From Galbibacter sp035306585 (GTDB lineage Bacteria > Bacteroidota > Bacteroidia > Flavobacteriales > Flavobacteriaceae), in assembly GCF_035306585.1 (NCBI RefSeq), contig NZ_DATGNU010000046.1:62001-126000 (forward strand): a stretch of 64,000 bases of DNA, in the 5' to 3' direction. The translations under genes and the position numbers were made by a program. Below the pieces are notes generated by a model, which was not told where the DNA came from, did no database searches, and worked only from the letters and a program-made list of their open reading frames with translations. Below, piece by piece: positions 53,119 to 62,557 of this stretch; positions within the stretch are counted from its first letter, which is position 1, and each line of letters starts with the position of its first letter.

Positions 53119-55824
53119 ATGATTAAAATAAAAAAAGTACAAGTACATATTCAGCTGTTATTGATCACCACACTGATGTGTTCCATAAATTTAAATGGAC
53201 AATCTTATTGGGATAAAGTAAACGATCGTGAATCGACCCTTGGATTGGATCAGGGGTATGAGGATTTTAAAACTTCAAATTTTACACTAAAATTAGTACG
53301 TGCTTCGCAAACAGTTGCAGGCCTTTCTCCTACTGGTGAGCAGTTCGATTTTACGCCAGGGGAGCGTATAGAAATTCGAGATAAAGATAGCCTATATCAT
53401 CTTGGTGATATAAATCTAACCCTTAAAAAGGGGCAAGGTAATTGGGAATCTTATTCCTCTGCTTATCAAAGAAAGGCCGTTACTCCCCTTAAGGTTAGCG
53501 GGACAATTTTAGCAGCCTCTGATATGTCAAACACCTTTCCAATTCGAATGCCAGTGAAGGTGAAACGTTACTACCAAGAAGATCAAGGTGATTTGGTTCT
53601 GCGATACGTGATCAGTAATATTTCAACTGAAAATGTAGAGATAGGTGCTCTTGGAGTACCGATGATTTTCAACAACATATTGGAAGGTAAATCTTTGGAT
53701 CAGGCACACGCCGACAATGTATTTTTCGATCCTTACATCGGTATGGATGCGGGGTATCTGGAGGTTAAACATCTTAACGGAGAAGGAAAAGTATTATTGG
53801 TTATTCCTGAGAAAAATATGCCTTTTGAGGCTTATCGTCCCTTACTTGATGATCCGACTCCTAGAAGCATTGTATTTGAAGGATTTCACGAGTGGATGTC
53901 AATGAGTAAGTCCTATGCTCAGAATCAGTGGAAGGGAGTCCAACAGTGGAACCCTCCAACTTCTATGATCCTAAAACCAGGGGAGGAAAAAGAATTTGCA
54001 CTTAAGTTTACCCTAGCCAATGACCTAAGGTCCATTTCGGATCGACTTTCAGATCATAAAATGGCCGTGGGTGTTGGAATCCCAGGATATGTACTCCCTA
54101 TGGATGTGAAGGGAAGCTTGTTTTTGAAATCCCATACAGCTATTGAGTCTATTACCGTTACACCTGCAGGTGCACTTACAATAAAGGAAAATAAAAAGCT
54201 TAAAAACGGTTTTAAGAAGTACGATGTGACTGCGAACAAGTGGGGAAGAGCTCGTATATCGATTGTTTATAAAGATGGAAAACAACAAACTATTCATTAT
54301 AAGTGTATTAAATCGGAACAGGATGTTGTTAAAGATATGGGAGAATTTTTGACAACCGAGCAATGGTTTGATCAAAAGGATGACCCCTTTAATAGAGCGC
54401 CATCGGTAATTTCATATGATTATCAGGCAAAAAGACAACAGACACAGGACAGTCGGGTGTGGATCGCAGGGCTTAGCGACGAAGGTGGAGCTGGTAGTTG
54501 GTTAGCAGCGATGATGAAGCAGTACGTTCAACCTGATCAAGGCCAAGTGGATAAACTCACAAGCTTTGTCCATGAAACGCTATGGGGTGGTATTCAGTAT
54601 GACACTGGAAAAAACAAGTACGGAGTAAAGAAAAGTGTGTTCTATTACCAACCCGATAGCCTTCCTAAAAACACTTATAACGATAGTATAAATTATAACA
54701 CTTGGGCTGCTTGGGATCACAAGCATGCAAATGACCCAGGGCGTTCTTACAACTACCCACATGTAACGGCGGCGTATTGGGTACAGTATCGTCTTGCCCG
54801 ATTCCATGACAATATGATCGATAAGCAGTCTTGGGAATGGTACTTAAAGCAGTCCTATCACACGGCCATAGCAATGACAGAACTTGCTCCATATTATGCC
54901 CAGTTCGGTCAAATGGAAGGAACCATCTTTTTGGAATTACTATTGGATTTAAAACGCGAAGGTTTGGATACCATGGCCACAACACTCGAGGCAGCCATGA
55001 AGAAAAGAGCGGATCTTTGGAAATCCCTTAATTATCCTTTTGGTAGCGAAATGCCATGGGATTCTACAGGGCAAGAAGAGGTCTTTATGTGGTCGGATTA
55101 TTTTGGATATGATCAAAAGGCTGATGTGACCTTAAATGCAATACTAGCCTATATGCCAACGATGCCTCATTGGGCTTATAATGGGAATGCTAGAAGGTAC
55201 TGGGACTTTTTGTATGGTGGGAAGCTCTCACGCATAGAACGTCAAATTCATCATTATGGATCGGCCCTTAATGCCATTCCAGTGCTTAAAGCTTATCAGA
55301 ATTCACCAGATGATCTTTACCTTTTACGTATAGGATATGGCGGGCGATTAGGAGGAATAGCGAATATTACCCAAGATGGCTTTGCACCAGCGGCATTTCA
55401 TTCCTTTCCTAGCACTTTAGAGATCGACTACCTCTCCGGAGATTATGGTTCTGGTTTCTTTGGATATGCGGTAAATTCAGCGGCTTATTTGACGCACTCC
55501 TCCACCTTTGGATGGTTAGCCTTTGGTGGTAATATTACCAAAGAGGGTAGGAAGGTGGAAATGATCCTGACAACAGCTTCTAAAAACCAAGTATTTATCT
55601 CCGCTGAAAGGTTATTAGTGACCCTTGACGCAGGTTCAATCCATAGCGTGGTGTATGATACCAAAAGGCATGTGGTCAAACTATACCTAAGTCCGGGTAA
55701 CGAATTTACTTCTCATGCCTATTTGAGAACCAACAAAGACATTAAACTTGATTTTATGGAGGAAAAGGGTAGTTATAAAATTCCTTTAGGCAAGGATAAA
55801 ATTGAAATTGAAATAGCTTTATAG
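53119..55824 (+). CDS. DUF5695 domain protein, probable glycan-active helical-toroid enzyme
   Basis: About 901 residues with an N-terminal signal (LLITTLMCSINLNGQ). The N-terminal half is beta-rich (GYEDFKTSNFTLKLVRASQTVAGLSP, DLVLRYVISNISTENVEIGALGVPMIFNN). The C-terminal half is a helical region with many Trp/His/Tyr residues (YNTWAAWDHKHANDPGRSYNYPHVTAAYWVQYRLARFHDN). This matches the DUF5695 family of Bacteroidota. The supersandwich plus (alpha/alpha)6 arrangement resembles several glycoside hydrolase families, but no activity is known to me. Start taken as ATG 53119; a TTG lies six bases upstream. Co-transcribed with GH127. Confidence 0.75.
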   Translation: MIKIKKVQVHIQLLLITTLMCSINLNGQSYWDKVNDRESTLGLDQGYEDFKTSNFTLKLVRASQTVAGLSPTGEQFDFTPGERIEIRDKDSLYHLGDINLTLKKGQGNWESYSSAYQRKAVTPLKVSGTILAASDMSNTFPIRMPVKVKRYYQEDQGDLVLRYVISNISTENVEIGALGVPMIFNNILEGKSLDQAHADNVFFDPYIGMDAGYLEVKHLNGEGKVLLVIPEKNMPFEAYRPLLDDPTPRSIVFEGFHEWMSMSKSYAQNQWKGVQQWNPPTSMILKPGEEKEFALKFTLANDLRSISDRLSDHKMAVGVGIPGYVLPMDVKGSLFLKSHTAIESITVTPAGALTIKENKKLKNGFKKYDVTANKWGRARISIVYKDGKQQTIHYKCIKSEQDVVKDMGEFLTTEQWFDQKDDPFNRAPSVISYDYQAKRQQTQDSRVWIAGLSDEGGAGSWLAAMMKQYVQPDQGQVDKLTSFVHETLWGGIQYDTGKNKYGVKKSVFYYQPDSLPKNTYNDSINYNTWAAWDHKHANDPGRSYNYPHVTAAYWVQYRLARFHDNMIDKQSWEWYLKQSYHTAIAMTELAPYYAQFGQMEGTIFLELLLDLKREGLDTMATTLEAAMKKRADLWKSLNYPFGSEMPWDSTGQEEVFMWSDYFGYDQKADVTLNAILAYMPTMPHWAYNGNARRYWDFLYGGKLSRIERQIHHYGSALNAIPVLKAYQNSPDDLYLLRIGYGGRLGGIANITQDGFAPAAFHSFPSTLEIDYLSGDYGSGFFGYAVNSAAYLTHSSTFGWLAFGGNITKEGRKVEMILTTASKNQVFISAERLLVTLDAGSIHSVVYDTKRHVVKLYLSPGNEFTSHAYLRTNKDIKLDFMEEKGSYKIPLGKDKIEIEIAL

Positions 55825-56340
55825 GATAAGATATTCTAAAGTAAATTGTATTGAAATAAGGTCGGAGATTGGTTTGTTTACCGGCGTTTAAAAGAGGGAG
55901 TTGTGATAACTCCCTTTTTGTTTTTCTTTTTTTTTGCGTATTATTTACAAGGGGATTAGTGTTAGCCTTATTGATGTGAAAGACGGATGATATAACCCAC
56001 TAAAGATGTAAACCTTAAGATAGATTTAATAATTTTAATTGCAATAATTTATTATTTCTGATGTTAATTTGAAGGATCAAAAGTTTCTTTAATGAAAAAT
56101 ACTGACCAACACCAATTTTTATCCCCTATTGTATGTATCTGCTGAAAAATGACCTTCATGTTATTATACTTGCTATCAGGGATTTCAGTGAAGCTACAAC
56201 TGCCTTAAACTTATCAAGATTCCTGCAGCGATATTAATGCTATGTAATTCTAGCTATAAATGTCATTCAAAAATCATTTTAATCTACCTAGGAATCACCA
56301 TATAGGGATTTTTATTCATAACCAAAACTTATAAAAATTC
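55825..56340. other. Gap between second glycan locus and ECF sigma gene
   Basis: About 516 AT-rich bases. The first 100 hold a strong terminator (55890-55925). The rest should contain the sigma-factor promoter; no gene, RNA or repeat was recognised. Confidence 0.5.
55890..55925 (+). terminator. Rho-independent terminator of the S9-GH127-DUF5695 operon
   Basis: AAAGAGGGAGTT pairs with AACTCCCTTTTT around a GTGAT-type loop and is followed by a T-rich tail. Confidence 0.85.
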
Positions 56341-56862
56341 ATGAATAGGCTTCTTATAAAAAGACTTAAAGCCGGGGATCAAAAAGCTTTTAAAGAAGCG
56401 TATTTCCTGTACTATGATAAGCTTTTTGATTTGGGTAGGCGATTTGAACACGTATTTTTAAGTGCTGATGATTTTGTTCAAGAAACTTTTCTTAAAGTAT
56501 ACCACAATCGTGAACAGTTAAATCCGGACGCCCCCTTAGACAAACAGTTGTATGTTATTTGTAGAAATTTAATATTAAATAACCTTAAAAGACAACAGAA
56601 GGTTATACCACTCAATGGAAATATACCAGAACCTTCTTATCAGGACTCATCTGATGAGGAAGATTATCAAATTAAACAAGAACTATTTCACAAATGGGTA
56701 GGTGAGTTGCCAGAGCAGCAACAAAAGGTATACACGTTACACAAAATAGAACGATATTCTTATTCCGAAATAGCCCAACTAACAAAGCTTTCCAAAAAGA
56801 CTATTGCAAATCATATTTATCTTGCCACAAAATTTATTCAAAAAAAAATAGCAGAACGTTAG
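56341..56862 (+). CDS. ECF RNA polymerase sigma factor (FecI-like, Bacteroidota type)
   Basis: A 173-residue sigma factor: region 2 (FKEAYFLYYDKLFDLGRRFEH..., DDFVQETFLKVYHNREQL) and region 4 (LPEQQQKVYTLHKIERYSYSEIAQLTKLSKKTIANHIYLATKFIQ). It probably directs transcription of the downstream FecR/TonB-receptor genes when released by the anti-sigma factor. Start at ATG 56341. A small HMA-like gene begins about 20 bases after its stop. Confidence 0.9.
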   Translation: MNRLLIKRLKAGDQKAFKEAYFLYYDKLFDLGRRFEHVFLSADDFVQETFLKVYHNREQLNPDAPLDKQLYVICRNLILNNLKRQQKVIPLNGNIPEPSYQDSSDEEDYQIKQELFHKWVGELPEQQQKVYTLHKIERYSYSEIAQLTKLSKKTIANHIYLATKFIQKKIAER

Positions 56863-56895
56863 GAACTTTTTACAAATCGATTGTCTTATAATAAA

Positions 56896-57111
56896 GTGAC
56901 AACCGTGAAAGTAGAAAATTATAAAACTAATGTTAAAAATCAGCAGCAGGCGAATTACTTGATTAAAGTCCTACAATTACATGTTTCTGATTGCCAGCTA
57001 ACCTTTGATCAAGACACCTTTTTACTATCGGTCAGCACAAGGAGAGAAGTTTCTGAGTTAGTTTGTTTTGTAGTGTCTAAGCAGGGTTTTCTATGTAAAA
57101 AAATAACTTAA
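56896..57111 (+). CDS. Small HMA-like protein between sigma and anti-sigma genes
   Basis: About 71-76 residues, no signal peptide or membrane helix. The pattern TVKVENYKTNVKNQQQANYLIKVLQLHVSDCQLTFDQDTFLLSV...GFLCKKI fits the beta-alpha-beta-beta-alpha-beta fold of heavy-metal-associated (HMA)-like domains; similar short proteins occur in Bacteroidota, without the CxxC metal motif. No ATG is available; GTG at 56896 or 56908, or TTG at 56881, are possible starts. It lies exactly between the sigma and fecR genes (five bases before the latter), so it may be part of the signalling unit. Confidence 0.6.
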   Translation: MTTVKVENYKTNVKNQQQANYLIKVLQLHVSDCQLTFDQDTFLLSVSTRREVSELVCFVVSKQGFLCKKIT

Positions 57112-57116
57112 TAATC

Positions 57117-57962
57117 ATGAAAAAAGAAGAACTCGATAAGCAGCTGGAGAAATTGTGGAAGAAAAAGCCAGCGGTTCAAAACCCAAAATTAAAAGAGCAA
57201 TCTTGGGAGGCTTTCTCTGCTAAGGCATTTGTGAATCCAAGCAGGAGGATTGAGAAGGTTGGGTGGCAGTGGGTTGCTGCAGCTGTGATTATGGCAATGA
57301 TCGCCATTGGAAGCTTGTTGGTATATCAAAACAACCCCATACAGCAGGTGAATGTGTTTGAGTTAGTTGAAAACACCACTTTACAAGTTAAAAGAGTGGA
57401 ACTTCCCGATGGTTCTATCGTTGAGCTCGATCCCTTTACAAAATTAGAATATGCTAAAAATTTCAAAAAGCACAGGACTCTAAAATTGCAGGGAACCGCA
57501 TTTTTTCAAGTCGAAAAAGATGAAAATCATCCATTTGTCGTGCAGTGTGATAAAACGACCACCACCGTATTGGGGACTACTTTTACGATCGGGCAGCGTG
57601 CGCAGGAGAATGTTCGTGTAAGGCTCTATGAAGGTAGTGTTCGTATGGAGATTGAACATCTTCCAAAAAACTGGGTTTTAGAGCCTGGGGAGGAGTTTAT
57701 TTATAATCATAGACAAGTTAATATAAAGCCCTTTGAACGATTCATAGATTTTGAAAATGCGAATTTAATTGAAATCGTAACCTATATAGAGTCCAGCTAC
57801 CATTACAAAATTGTATTGCCAGAGGTGTTATTGCATCAATCTCTAACCCTGCGAATTAATAAAAAAGAACGATTTGAAAATATCGTACAAATCATAGCCA
57901 CAATGTATGATCTAAAACCTGTGATAGATAAAGAACATAAGACGGTTCATTTTCACCAGTAA
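57117..57962 (+). CDS. FecR-family anti-sigma factor
   Basis: A 281-residue single-pass inner-membrane protein. Cytoplasmic N-terminus (about 1-50, EELDKQLEKLWKKKP) binds the sigma factor; one membrane helix at about 51-69 (WVAAAVIMAMIAIGSLLVY). The periplasmic FecR domain has VKRVELPDGSIVELDPFTKLEYAKNF, RTLKLQGTAFFQVEKDENHPFVV and TVLGTTFTI, followed by a DUF4974-like end (NANLIEIVTYIESSYHYKIVL). It relays the receptor signal to the sigma factor. The TonB receptor with an STN domain lies 90 bases downstream. Confidence 0.92.
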   Translation: MKKEELDKQLEKLWKKKPAVQNPKLKEQSWEAFSAKAFVNPSRRIEKVGWQWVAAAVIMAMIAIGSLLVYQNNPIQQVNVFELVENTTLQVKRVELPDGSIVELDPFTKLEYAKNFKKHRTLKLQGTAFFQVEKDENHPFVVQCDKTTTTVLGTTFTIGQRAQENVRVRLYEGSVRMEIEHLPKNWVLEPGEEFIYNHRQVNIKPFERFIDFENANLIEIVTYIESSYHYKIVLPEVLLHQSLTLRINKKERFENIVQIIATMYDLKPVIDKEHKTVHFHQ

Positions 57963-58051
57963 CTGGAGGCTTCATAAAAATCATACCGGTAGATACGCTT
58001 TATGACTAACTATTATTCAATTCATTTTATTTTAAAAATCAACAAAATTTT

Positions 58052-60664
58052 ATGAAAAACCTATTCTTCCATCTCTATATACTCGGGACGATGAGTCTTT
58101 GGTCCCAAGGTATTACCACCACCATTAGAACATCAACCACTTTAAAAGAGCTGTTTACAGAGATAGAGGCTCAAATCGATTACAAATTTGCCTATAGGAA
58201 CGATCTTGATGTCTCAGCTAGGTATTTTAATCAAGAGCTACAATTAGATAACGCTAGCGTGAGTGAACTCATTAGTGAACTTAACAATCACCTCCCTATA
58301 CACTTTTCTGTAATCGGTGACAATATTACAGTTCATCGAGCCTCTAGTAGTAGGCAGCAGTACTATACTTATACTGGAAAGATCACTGACGAACTTGGAG
58401 ATCCATTAGTTGGTGTAAGTATCCACATAAAAGAAGTCAATACAGGAACGACAACTGATGAAAATGGAAACTTTTCCCTTCGGTTAGCTTCCAATAATTA
58501 CACCGTTAGGGTAACCTATGTGGGGTATAGGAGTATTGAAAAATCATTAAAGTTAACTCATAATGTAAATCATCAATTTCAATTAGAGATAGATACCCAA
58601 ACATTGGAAGAGGTAGTGGTGACGGATCAGAGTCGGGCCGTTAATATCAAAAAGCCACAAATGAGTGTGAATCATTTATCGATGCAACAAATTAAACAAA
58701 TACCTGTTGCCATGGGAGAAGCCGATCCTTTAAAAGCATTGATGACCTTTCCAGGGGTTTCCAATGCAGGGGAGGGCTCATCAGGTTTTAACGTTCGAGG
58801 CGGTGCTGCGGATCAAAATTTGATTTTGCTCGATGGTGCACCAATTTATAGTGATTCGCATCTTTTAGGTTTTTTTTCCGTCTTTAATGCAGATGCAGTG
58901 AATAGTCTAGAACTCTACAAGGGTGGGATTCCCTCTAAATTTGGTGGCCGCGTGTCCTCTGTGCTTGATGTGCATCAGCAACAAGGGAACTATAACGATA
59001 TGGAAGCAGCAGGGGGCATCGGTCTGATCTCAAGTAGACTTCTACTTAAAGGGCCCATTTTAAAGGATAAACTTTCGTACATGATTGCAGGAAGAGCCTC
59101 CTATGCGCATTTATTTTTAAAACTAGCTGATAATGATAATTCGGCTATGTTCTACGATATTAATACCCGGCTCAACTACCAGATCGATCAGAACAATAGT
59201 ATTTATTTTTCAGGATACTCTGGAAGTGATGTGTTTGATTTGGCTGATAACTTTAATACGACTTATGGTAACTTGATGGGCAATTTAGGTTGGAAACATA
59301 CCTTTAGTAATTCGCTAGGTTCTGATCTATCAGTTTTTTATAGCGATTACCGATTTGAGTTAGCTATAAACACCGAGGATTTCCAATGGAAAAGTGCTAT
59401 TAAAAGTTATGGATTAAAATACGATTGGATTCATCATTTAGCAGATCGGTTTCTATTGAATTATGGTGTGCAAGGTACCTACTATGATTTTAATCCCGGA
59501 ACTTTGGAACCCCAAAGCAGCGATTCCCAGTTTAATTACCGACAATTGGATAAGAAGTACGCGGTAGAAAGTGCTGCGTACCTGGATATCGAGCATAAGC
59601 TTACAGATAAAGTAAATCTGAGATATGGATTGCGATATAGCCTATATTATAGGTATGGGGAAGAAGAGATCCTCACCTATGCACAAAACAAACCCGTTAT
59701 TTACAACCCAATTTACAATATTTATGAAAAGGCAGAGCCTACTGGTTCGGTTGCTTATGGAAGTGGTGAAAGGATCGCTAATTTTAATAATTTTGAGCCA
59801 CGGATTTCCCTGTCCTACACCATAAGTCAGAAGCATTCCTTCAAGGCAAGTTATAACCGAATGGCACAGTACATTCATATTGTTTCGAACAGTCAATCTC
59901 CAACACCTATGGATATTTGGACCCCTAGTGGTCCATTTATTAAACCTCAAATACTCGATCAGTACGCCCTAGGGTATTTTAGAAATTTTGACAATAAAAT
60001 GTACTCGCTAGAGACTGAGGTGTTCTATAAAAAGGTTAAGAACCGAATTGATTATGTCGATGGAGCAAACCTGTTGGCCAACAATAATATAGAACAAGTA
60101 CTCCTAAATGGTAAGGCGCGTGCCTATGGTTTGGAATTATTACTGAGAAAAAACAAGGGAGATTTCACGGGCTGGCTTGCTTACACCTTGTCTCGAGCAG
60201 AACAAAAAACAGTAGGCATCAGTGAAGGAGAACCAGGAATTGCCAACGGAAATTGGTATGTGTCGCCTTATGATAAATTGCATAATTTCAATATAGTGGG
60301 AAATTATCAGCTGACCGATAAGTGGAGTTTTAGCGGTAATTTTAGCCTTCAATCAGGTCAACCCATAACATATCCTAATGGATATTACGAATTTGGCGAT
60401 ATCCATATTCCAAATTTTAACATGCGCAATGAGAATAGATTACCGCTCTATCACCATCTTGACCTTGCAGCTACTTACACTCCTAGACCAAAAAAGACCT
60501 CAGGTTGGAGAGGTTCATGGGTTTTTAGTATTTACAATATATACAGCCGAAAAAATGCGGCATCCATTCGATTTACTACCAATGAAGATACAGGGATAAA
60601 TGAAGCCAGACGACTTTCTATCTTTGGAATCGTACCTAGTATTTCTTATAATTTTAAATTTTAG
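58052..60664 (+). CDS. TonB-dependent receptor with STN signalling domain
   Basis: An 870-residue outer-membrane receptor: signal peptide (MKNLFFHLYILGTMSLWSQG), an STN domain (about 25-95, TTLKELFTEIEAQIDYKFAYRNDLDVS) that contacts FecR, and a carboxypeptidase-regulatory-like domain (about 108-190, GKITDELGDPLVGVSIHI). The plug (MGEADPLKALMTFPGVSNAGEGSSGFNVRGGAADQNLILLDGAPIY) and the barrel follow, ending in YNFKF. Together with the sigma and FecR genes it forms a trans-envelope signalling receptor. The imported ligand is unknown. A DUF4249 lipoprotein gene starts four bases after the stop. Confidence 0.92.
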   Translation: MKNLFFHLYILGTMSLWSQGITTTIRTSTTLKELFTEIEAQIDYKFAYRNDLDVSARYFNQELQLDNASVSELISELNNHLPIHFSVIGDNITVHRASSSRQQYYTYTGKITDELGDPLVGVSIHIKEVNTGTTTDENGNFSLRLASNNYTVRVTYVGYRSIEKSLKLTHNVNHQFQLEIDTQTLEEVVVTDQSRAVNIKKPQMSVNHLSMQQIKQIPVAMGEADPLKALMTFPGVSNAGEGSSGFNVRGGAADQNLILLDGAPIYSDSHLLGFFSVFNADAVNSLELYKGGIPSKFGGRVSSVLDVHQQQGNYNDMEAAGGIGLISSRLLLKGPILKDKLSYMIAGRASYAHLFLKLADNDNSAMFYDINTRLNYQIDQNNSIYFSGYSGSDVFDLADNFNTTYGNLMGNLGWKHTFSNSLGSDLSVFYSDYRFELAINTEDFQWKSAIKSYGLKYDWIHHLADRFLLNYGVQGTYYDFNPGTLEPQSSDSQFNYRQLDKKYAVESAAYLDIEHKLTDKVNLRYGLRYSLYYRYGEEEILTYAQNKPVIYNPIYNIYEKAEPTGSVAYGSGERIANFNNFEPRISLSYTISQKHSFKASYNRMAQYIHIVSNSQSPTPMDIWTPSGPFIKPQILDQYALGYFRNFDNKMYSLETEVFYKKVKNRIDYVDGANLLANNNIEQVLLNGKARAYGLELLLRKNKGDFTGWLAYTLSRAEQKTVGISEGEPGIANGNWYVSPYDKLHNFNIVGNYQLTDKWSFSGNFSLQSGQPITYPNGYYEFGDIHIPNFNMRNENRLPLYHHLDLAATYTPRPKKTSGWRGSWVFSIYNIYSRKNAASIRFTTNEDTGINEARRLSIFGIVPSISYNFKF

Positions 60665-60668
60665 AAAC

Positions 60669-61496
60669 ATGAAATATTTCTTTGACTACGCACAGATGCT
60701 TTTTTTAAGTTTAGTTACTTTGATAATTTTTTCTTCATGTGAAGACGTGGTTGATGTAGCTTTGGATACCGGGCAATCGACCATTGTAATTGACGCTGAG
60801 ATCTTATGGCAAAGTGGAACGGACGGTAGCAAGCAAACAATTTTAATTAGTAAAATGACAGATTATTATAATCAGCAGGTTCCAAAGGTCACGGGCGCTG
60901 AGGTCTTTGTTGAGAATCAATATGGGCAACGTTTTGAATTTAAAGACATTGGTCAGGGTGTATATCAGTGTACAAATTTTAATCCCGAACTTGATGTGGA
61001 ATACACATTAACAGTAGCAGTAGGAGATCAATTATACACTGCTACCGAAGTTATGGAACCTGTTTCTGAAATACTTCAGGTTGTTCAGACTGTGGAACAA
61101 GGTTTCTCAGGGGAGGATGAAATTGAAGTGCAATTTAAATTTCAAGATCCAGCTGATCAATCCAATTATTACCTTTCTGACTTTGAGACCAATATACTTT
61201 TCTACCCTGAATATGAGCTTACAGATGATGATCTCTATAATGGGAATGTAATTAAAATTGGCTTCTCAGATGAAGATCTTAAAATAGGGGATACCGTTAA
61301 GATAACCCATAGAGGGATTTCAGAGCAGTTCTACAATTATATGAATTTAATTTTGGAGACTACCAGTGGCAACCCATTTGCAACCCCACCAGGCAATATT
61401 CGGGGAAATATCCTAAATGAAAATGAGCCTGGAGCATACGCATTGGGGTACTTTAGGCTTAGCCAATCGGATGTGGCTACTCATATAATTGAATAA
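60669..61496 (+). CDS. DUF4249 domain lipoprotein
   Basis: About 275 residues; signal MKYFFDYAQMLFLSLVTLIIF with lipobox SSC. The body is beta-rich, beginning CEDVVDVALDTGQSTIVIDAEIL, the DUF4249 start. Members are encoded right after STN-type TonB receptors in Bacteroidota, as here (four-base gap), and are presumed surface partners of the receptor analogous to SusD. I chose ATG 60669; the longer open frame from 60600 overlaps the receptor gene and lacks a signal. Ligand unknown. Confidence 0.85.
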   Translation: MKYFFDYAQMLFLSLVTLIIFSSCEDVVDVALDTGQSTIVIDAEILWQSGTDGSKQTILISKMTDYYNQQVPKVTGAEVFVENQYGQRFEFKDIGQGVYQCTNFNPELDVEYTLTVAVGDQLYTATEVMEPVSEILQVVQTVEQGFSGEDEIEVQFKFQDPADQSNYYLSDFETNILFYPEYELTDDDLYNGNVIKIGFSDEDLKIGDTVKITHRGISEQFYNYMNLILETTSGNPFATPPGNIRGNILNENEPGAYALGYFRLSQSDVATHIIE

Positions 61497-61631
61497 TAAA
61501 TTGGGAATTGGAAATTTAGTACCAAATGACTTTGTAGCATACCGGTATTAAATTTACTGTATTATGACCTTGATCATAGTAATTTGGTTTGCTTGTTTTT
61601 AATTTCGCACGCAAAATTGAAATCAACCATT

Positions 61632-62555
61632 ATGGAACTTTCCCAGAAAATCACAGAATTAAAAAAGAAAAAGAATGCCGTAATCCTTGCTCATTACTAT
61701 CAAACTCCTGAAATACAAGATGTCGCTGATTATGTAGGTGATAGTTTAGGGCTTTCTCAAAAAGTGATTTCCTCTGATGCGGATATCATTGTTTTCGCAG
61801 GTGTCCACTTTATGGCAGAAACTGCAAAAATTTTAAATCCAACTAAAAAAGTATTACTTCCAGATCTAGCGGCGGGATGCTCTCTGGCAGACTCCTGTCC
61901 TCCAGATGCTTTTAAAAAAGTTATTGCGGCGCATCCCGATCACCTTGTGATCACTTACATTAATTGCTCGGCTGAAATCAAGGCAATGAGTGATTTGGTT
62001 TGTACCTCTTCCAATGCAGAACAAATCGTAAACACTGTTCCTAGAGAGGTGCCAATATTATTTGCACCAGATAAAAATTTAGGAAAATACATTCAGAAAA
62101 AAACCAATCGAGAAATGCTTCTTTGGGATGGATCGTGTATCGTCCATGAGGCATTTTCTTTTGACAAACTGATGAAACTCTATCAGCGTTACCCAGGTGC
62201 TAAAATACTGGCACATCCAGAATCAGAATCACATATATTAGAAACGGCTAATTATGTGGGTTCTACGGCTGGTATGATACGATATGTCAAGGAGCATCCA
62301 TCTCATGATTATATCGTGGCTACGGAGGCTGGGATTTTACATAAAATGCAACAAGAGGTTCCAGATACCCTGTTGATTCCTGCACCAGCTCAGGAGGATA
62401 ATCACTGTGCTTGTAGTGAGTGTGCTTTTATGAAATTAAATACTATGGAAAAACTGTATGATTGTCTTGTTCATGAGTATCCACAAATAGATATACCACC
62501 TAGTGTTCAGCAAAAAGCCATTAAACCTATTATTCGAATGTTAGAATTGTCATAA
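61632..62555 (+). CDS. nadA: Quinolinate synthase A
   Basis: A 307-residue 4Fe-4S enzyme condensing iminoaspartate with dihydroxyacetone phosphate to quinolinate, the de novo NAD pathway. Visible: KKNAVILAHYYQTPEIQDVADYVGDSLGL, FAGVHFMAETAKIL, cluster cysteines in LAAGCSLADSCP, NCSAEIKAMSD and CACSECAFMKLNTMEKL. I chose ATG 61632; the frame is open to 61584 but that extension is not expected in NadA. The nadB gene begins two bases after its stop. Confidence 0.97.
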   Translation: MELSQKITELKKKKNAVILAHYYQTPEIQDVADYVGDSLGLSQKVISSDADIIVFAGVHFMAETAKILNPTKKVLLPDLAAGCSLADSCPPDAFKKVIAAHPDHLVITYINCSAEIKAMSDLVCTSSNAEQIVNTVPREVPILFAPDKNLGKYIQKKTNREMLLWDGSCIVHEAFSFDKLMKLYQRYPGAKILAHPESESHILETANYVGSTAGMIRYVKEHPSHDYIVATEAGILHKMQQEVPDTLLIPAPAQEDNHCACSECAFMKLNTMEKLYDCLVHEYPQIDIPPSVQQKAIKPIIRMLELS

Positions 62556-62557
62556 CC

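Noticed and set aside
54049..54985. Antisense frames of 75-108 codons inside the DUF5695 gene
   Set aside because: Opposite-strand shadows of a clear coding gene, without recognisable domains or translation signals.
56100..56340. Possible small RNA or extra gene before the ECF sigma gene
   Set aside because: Only short open stretches and no stable hairpin with a T tract were found.
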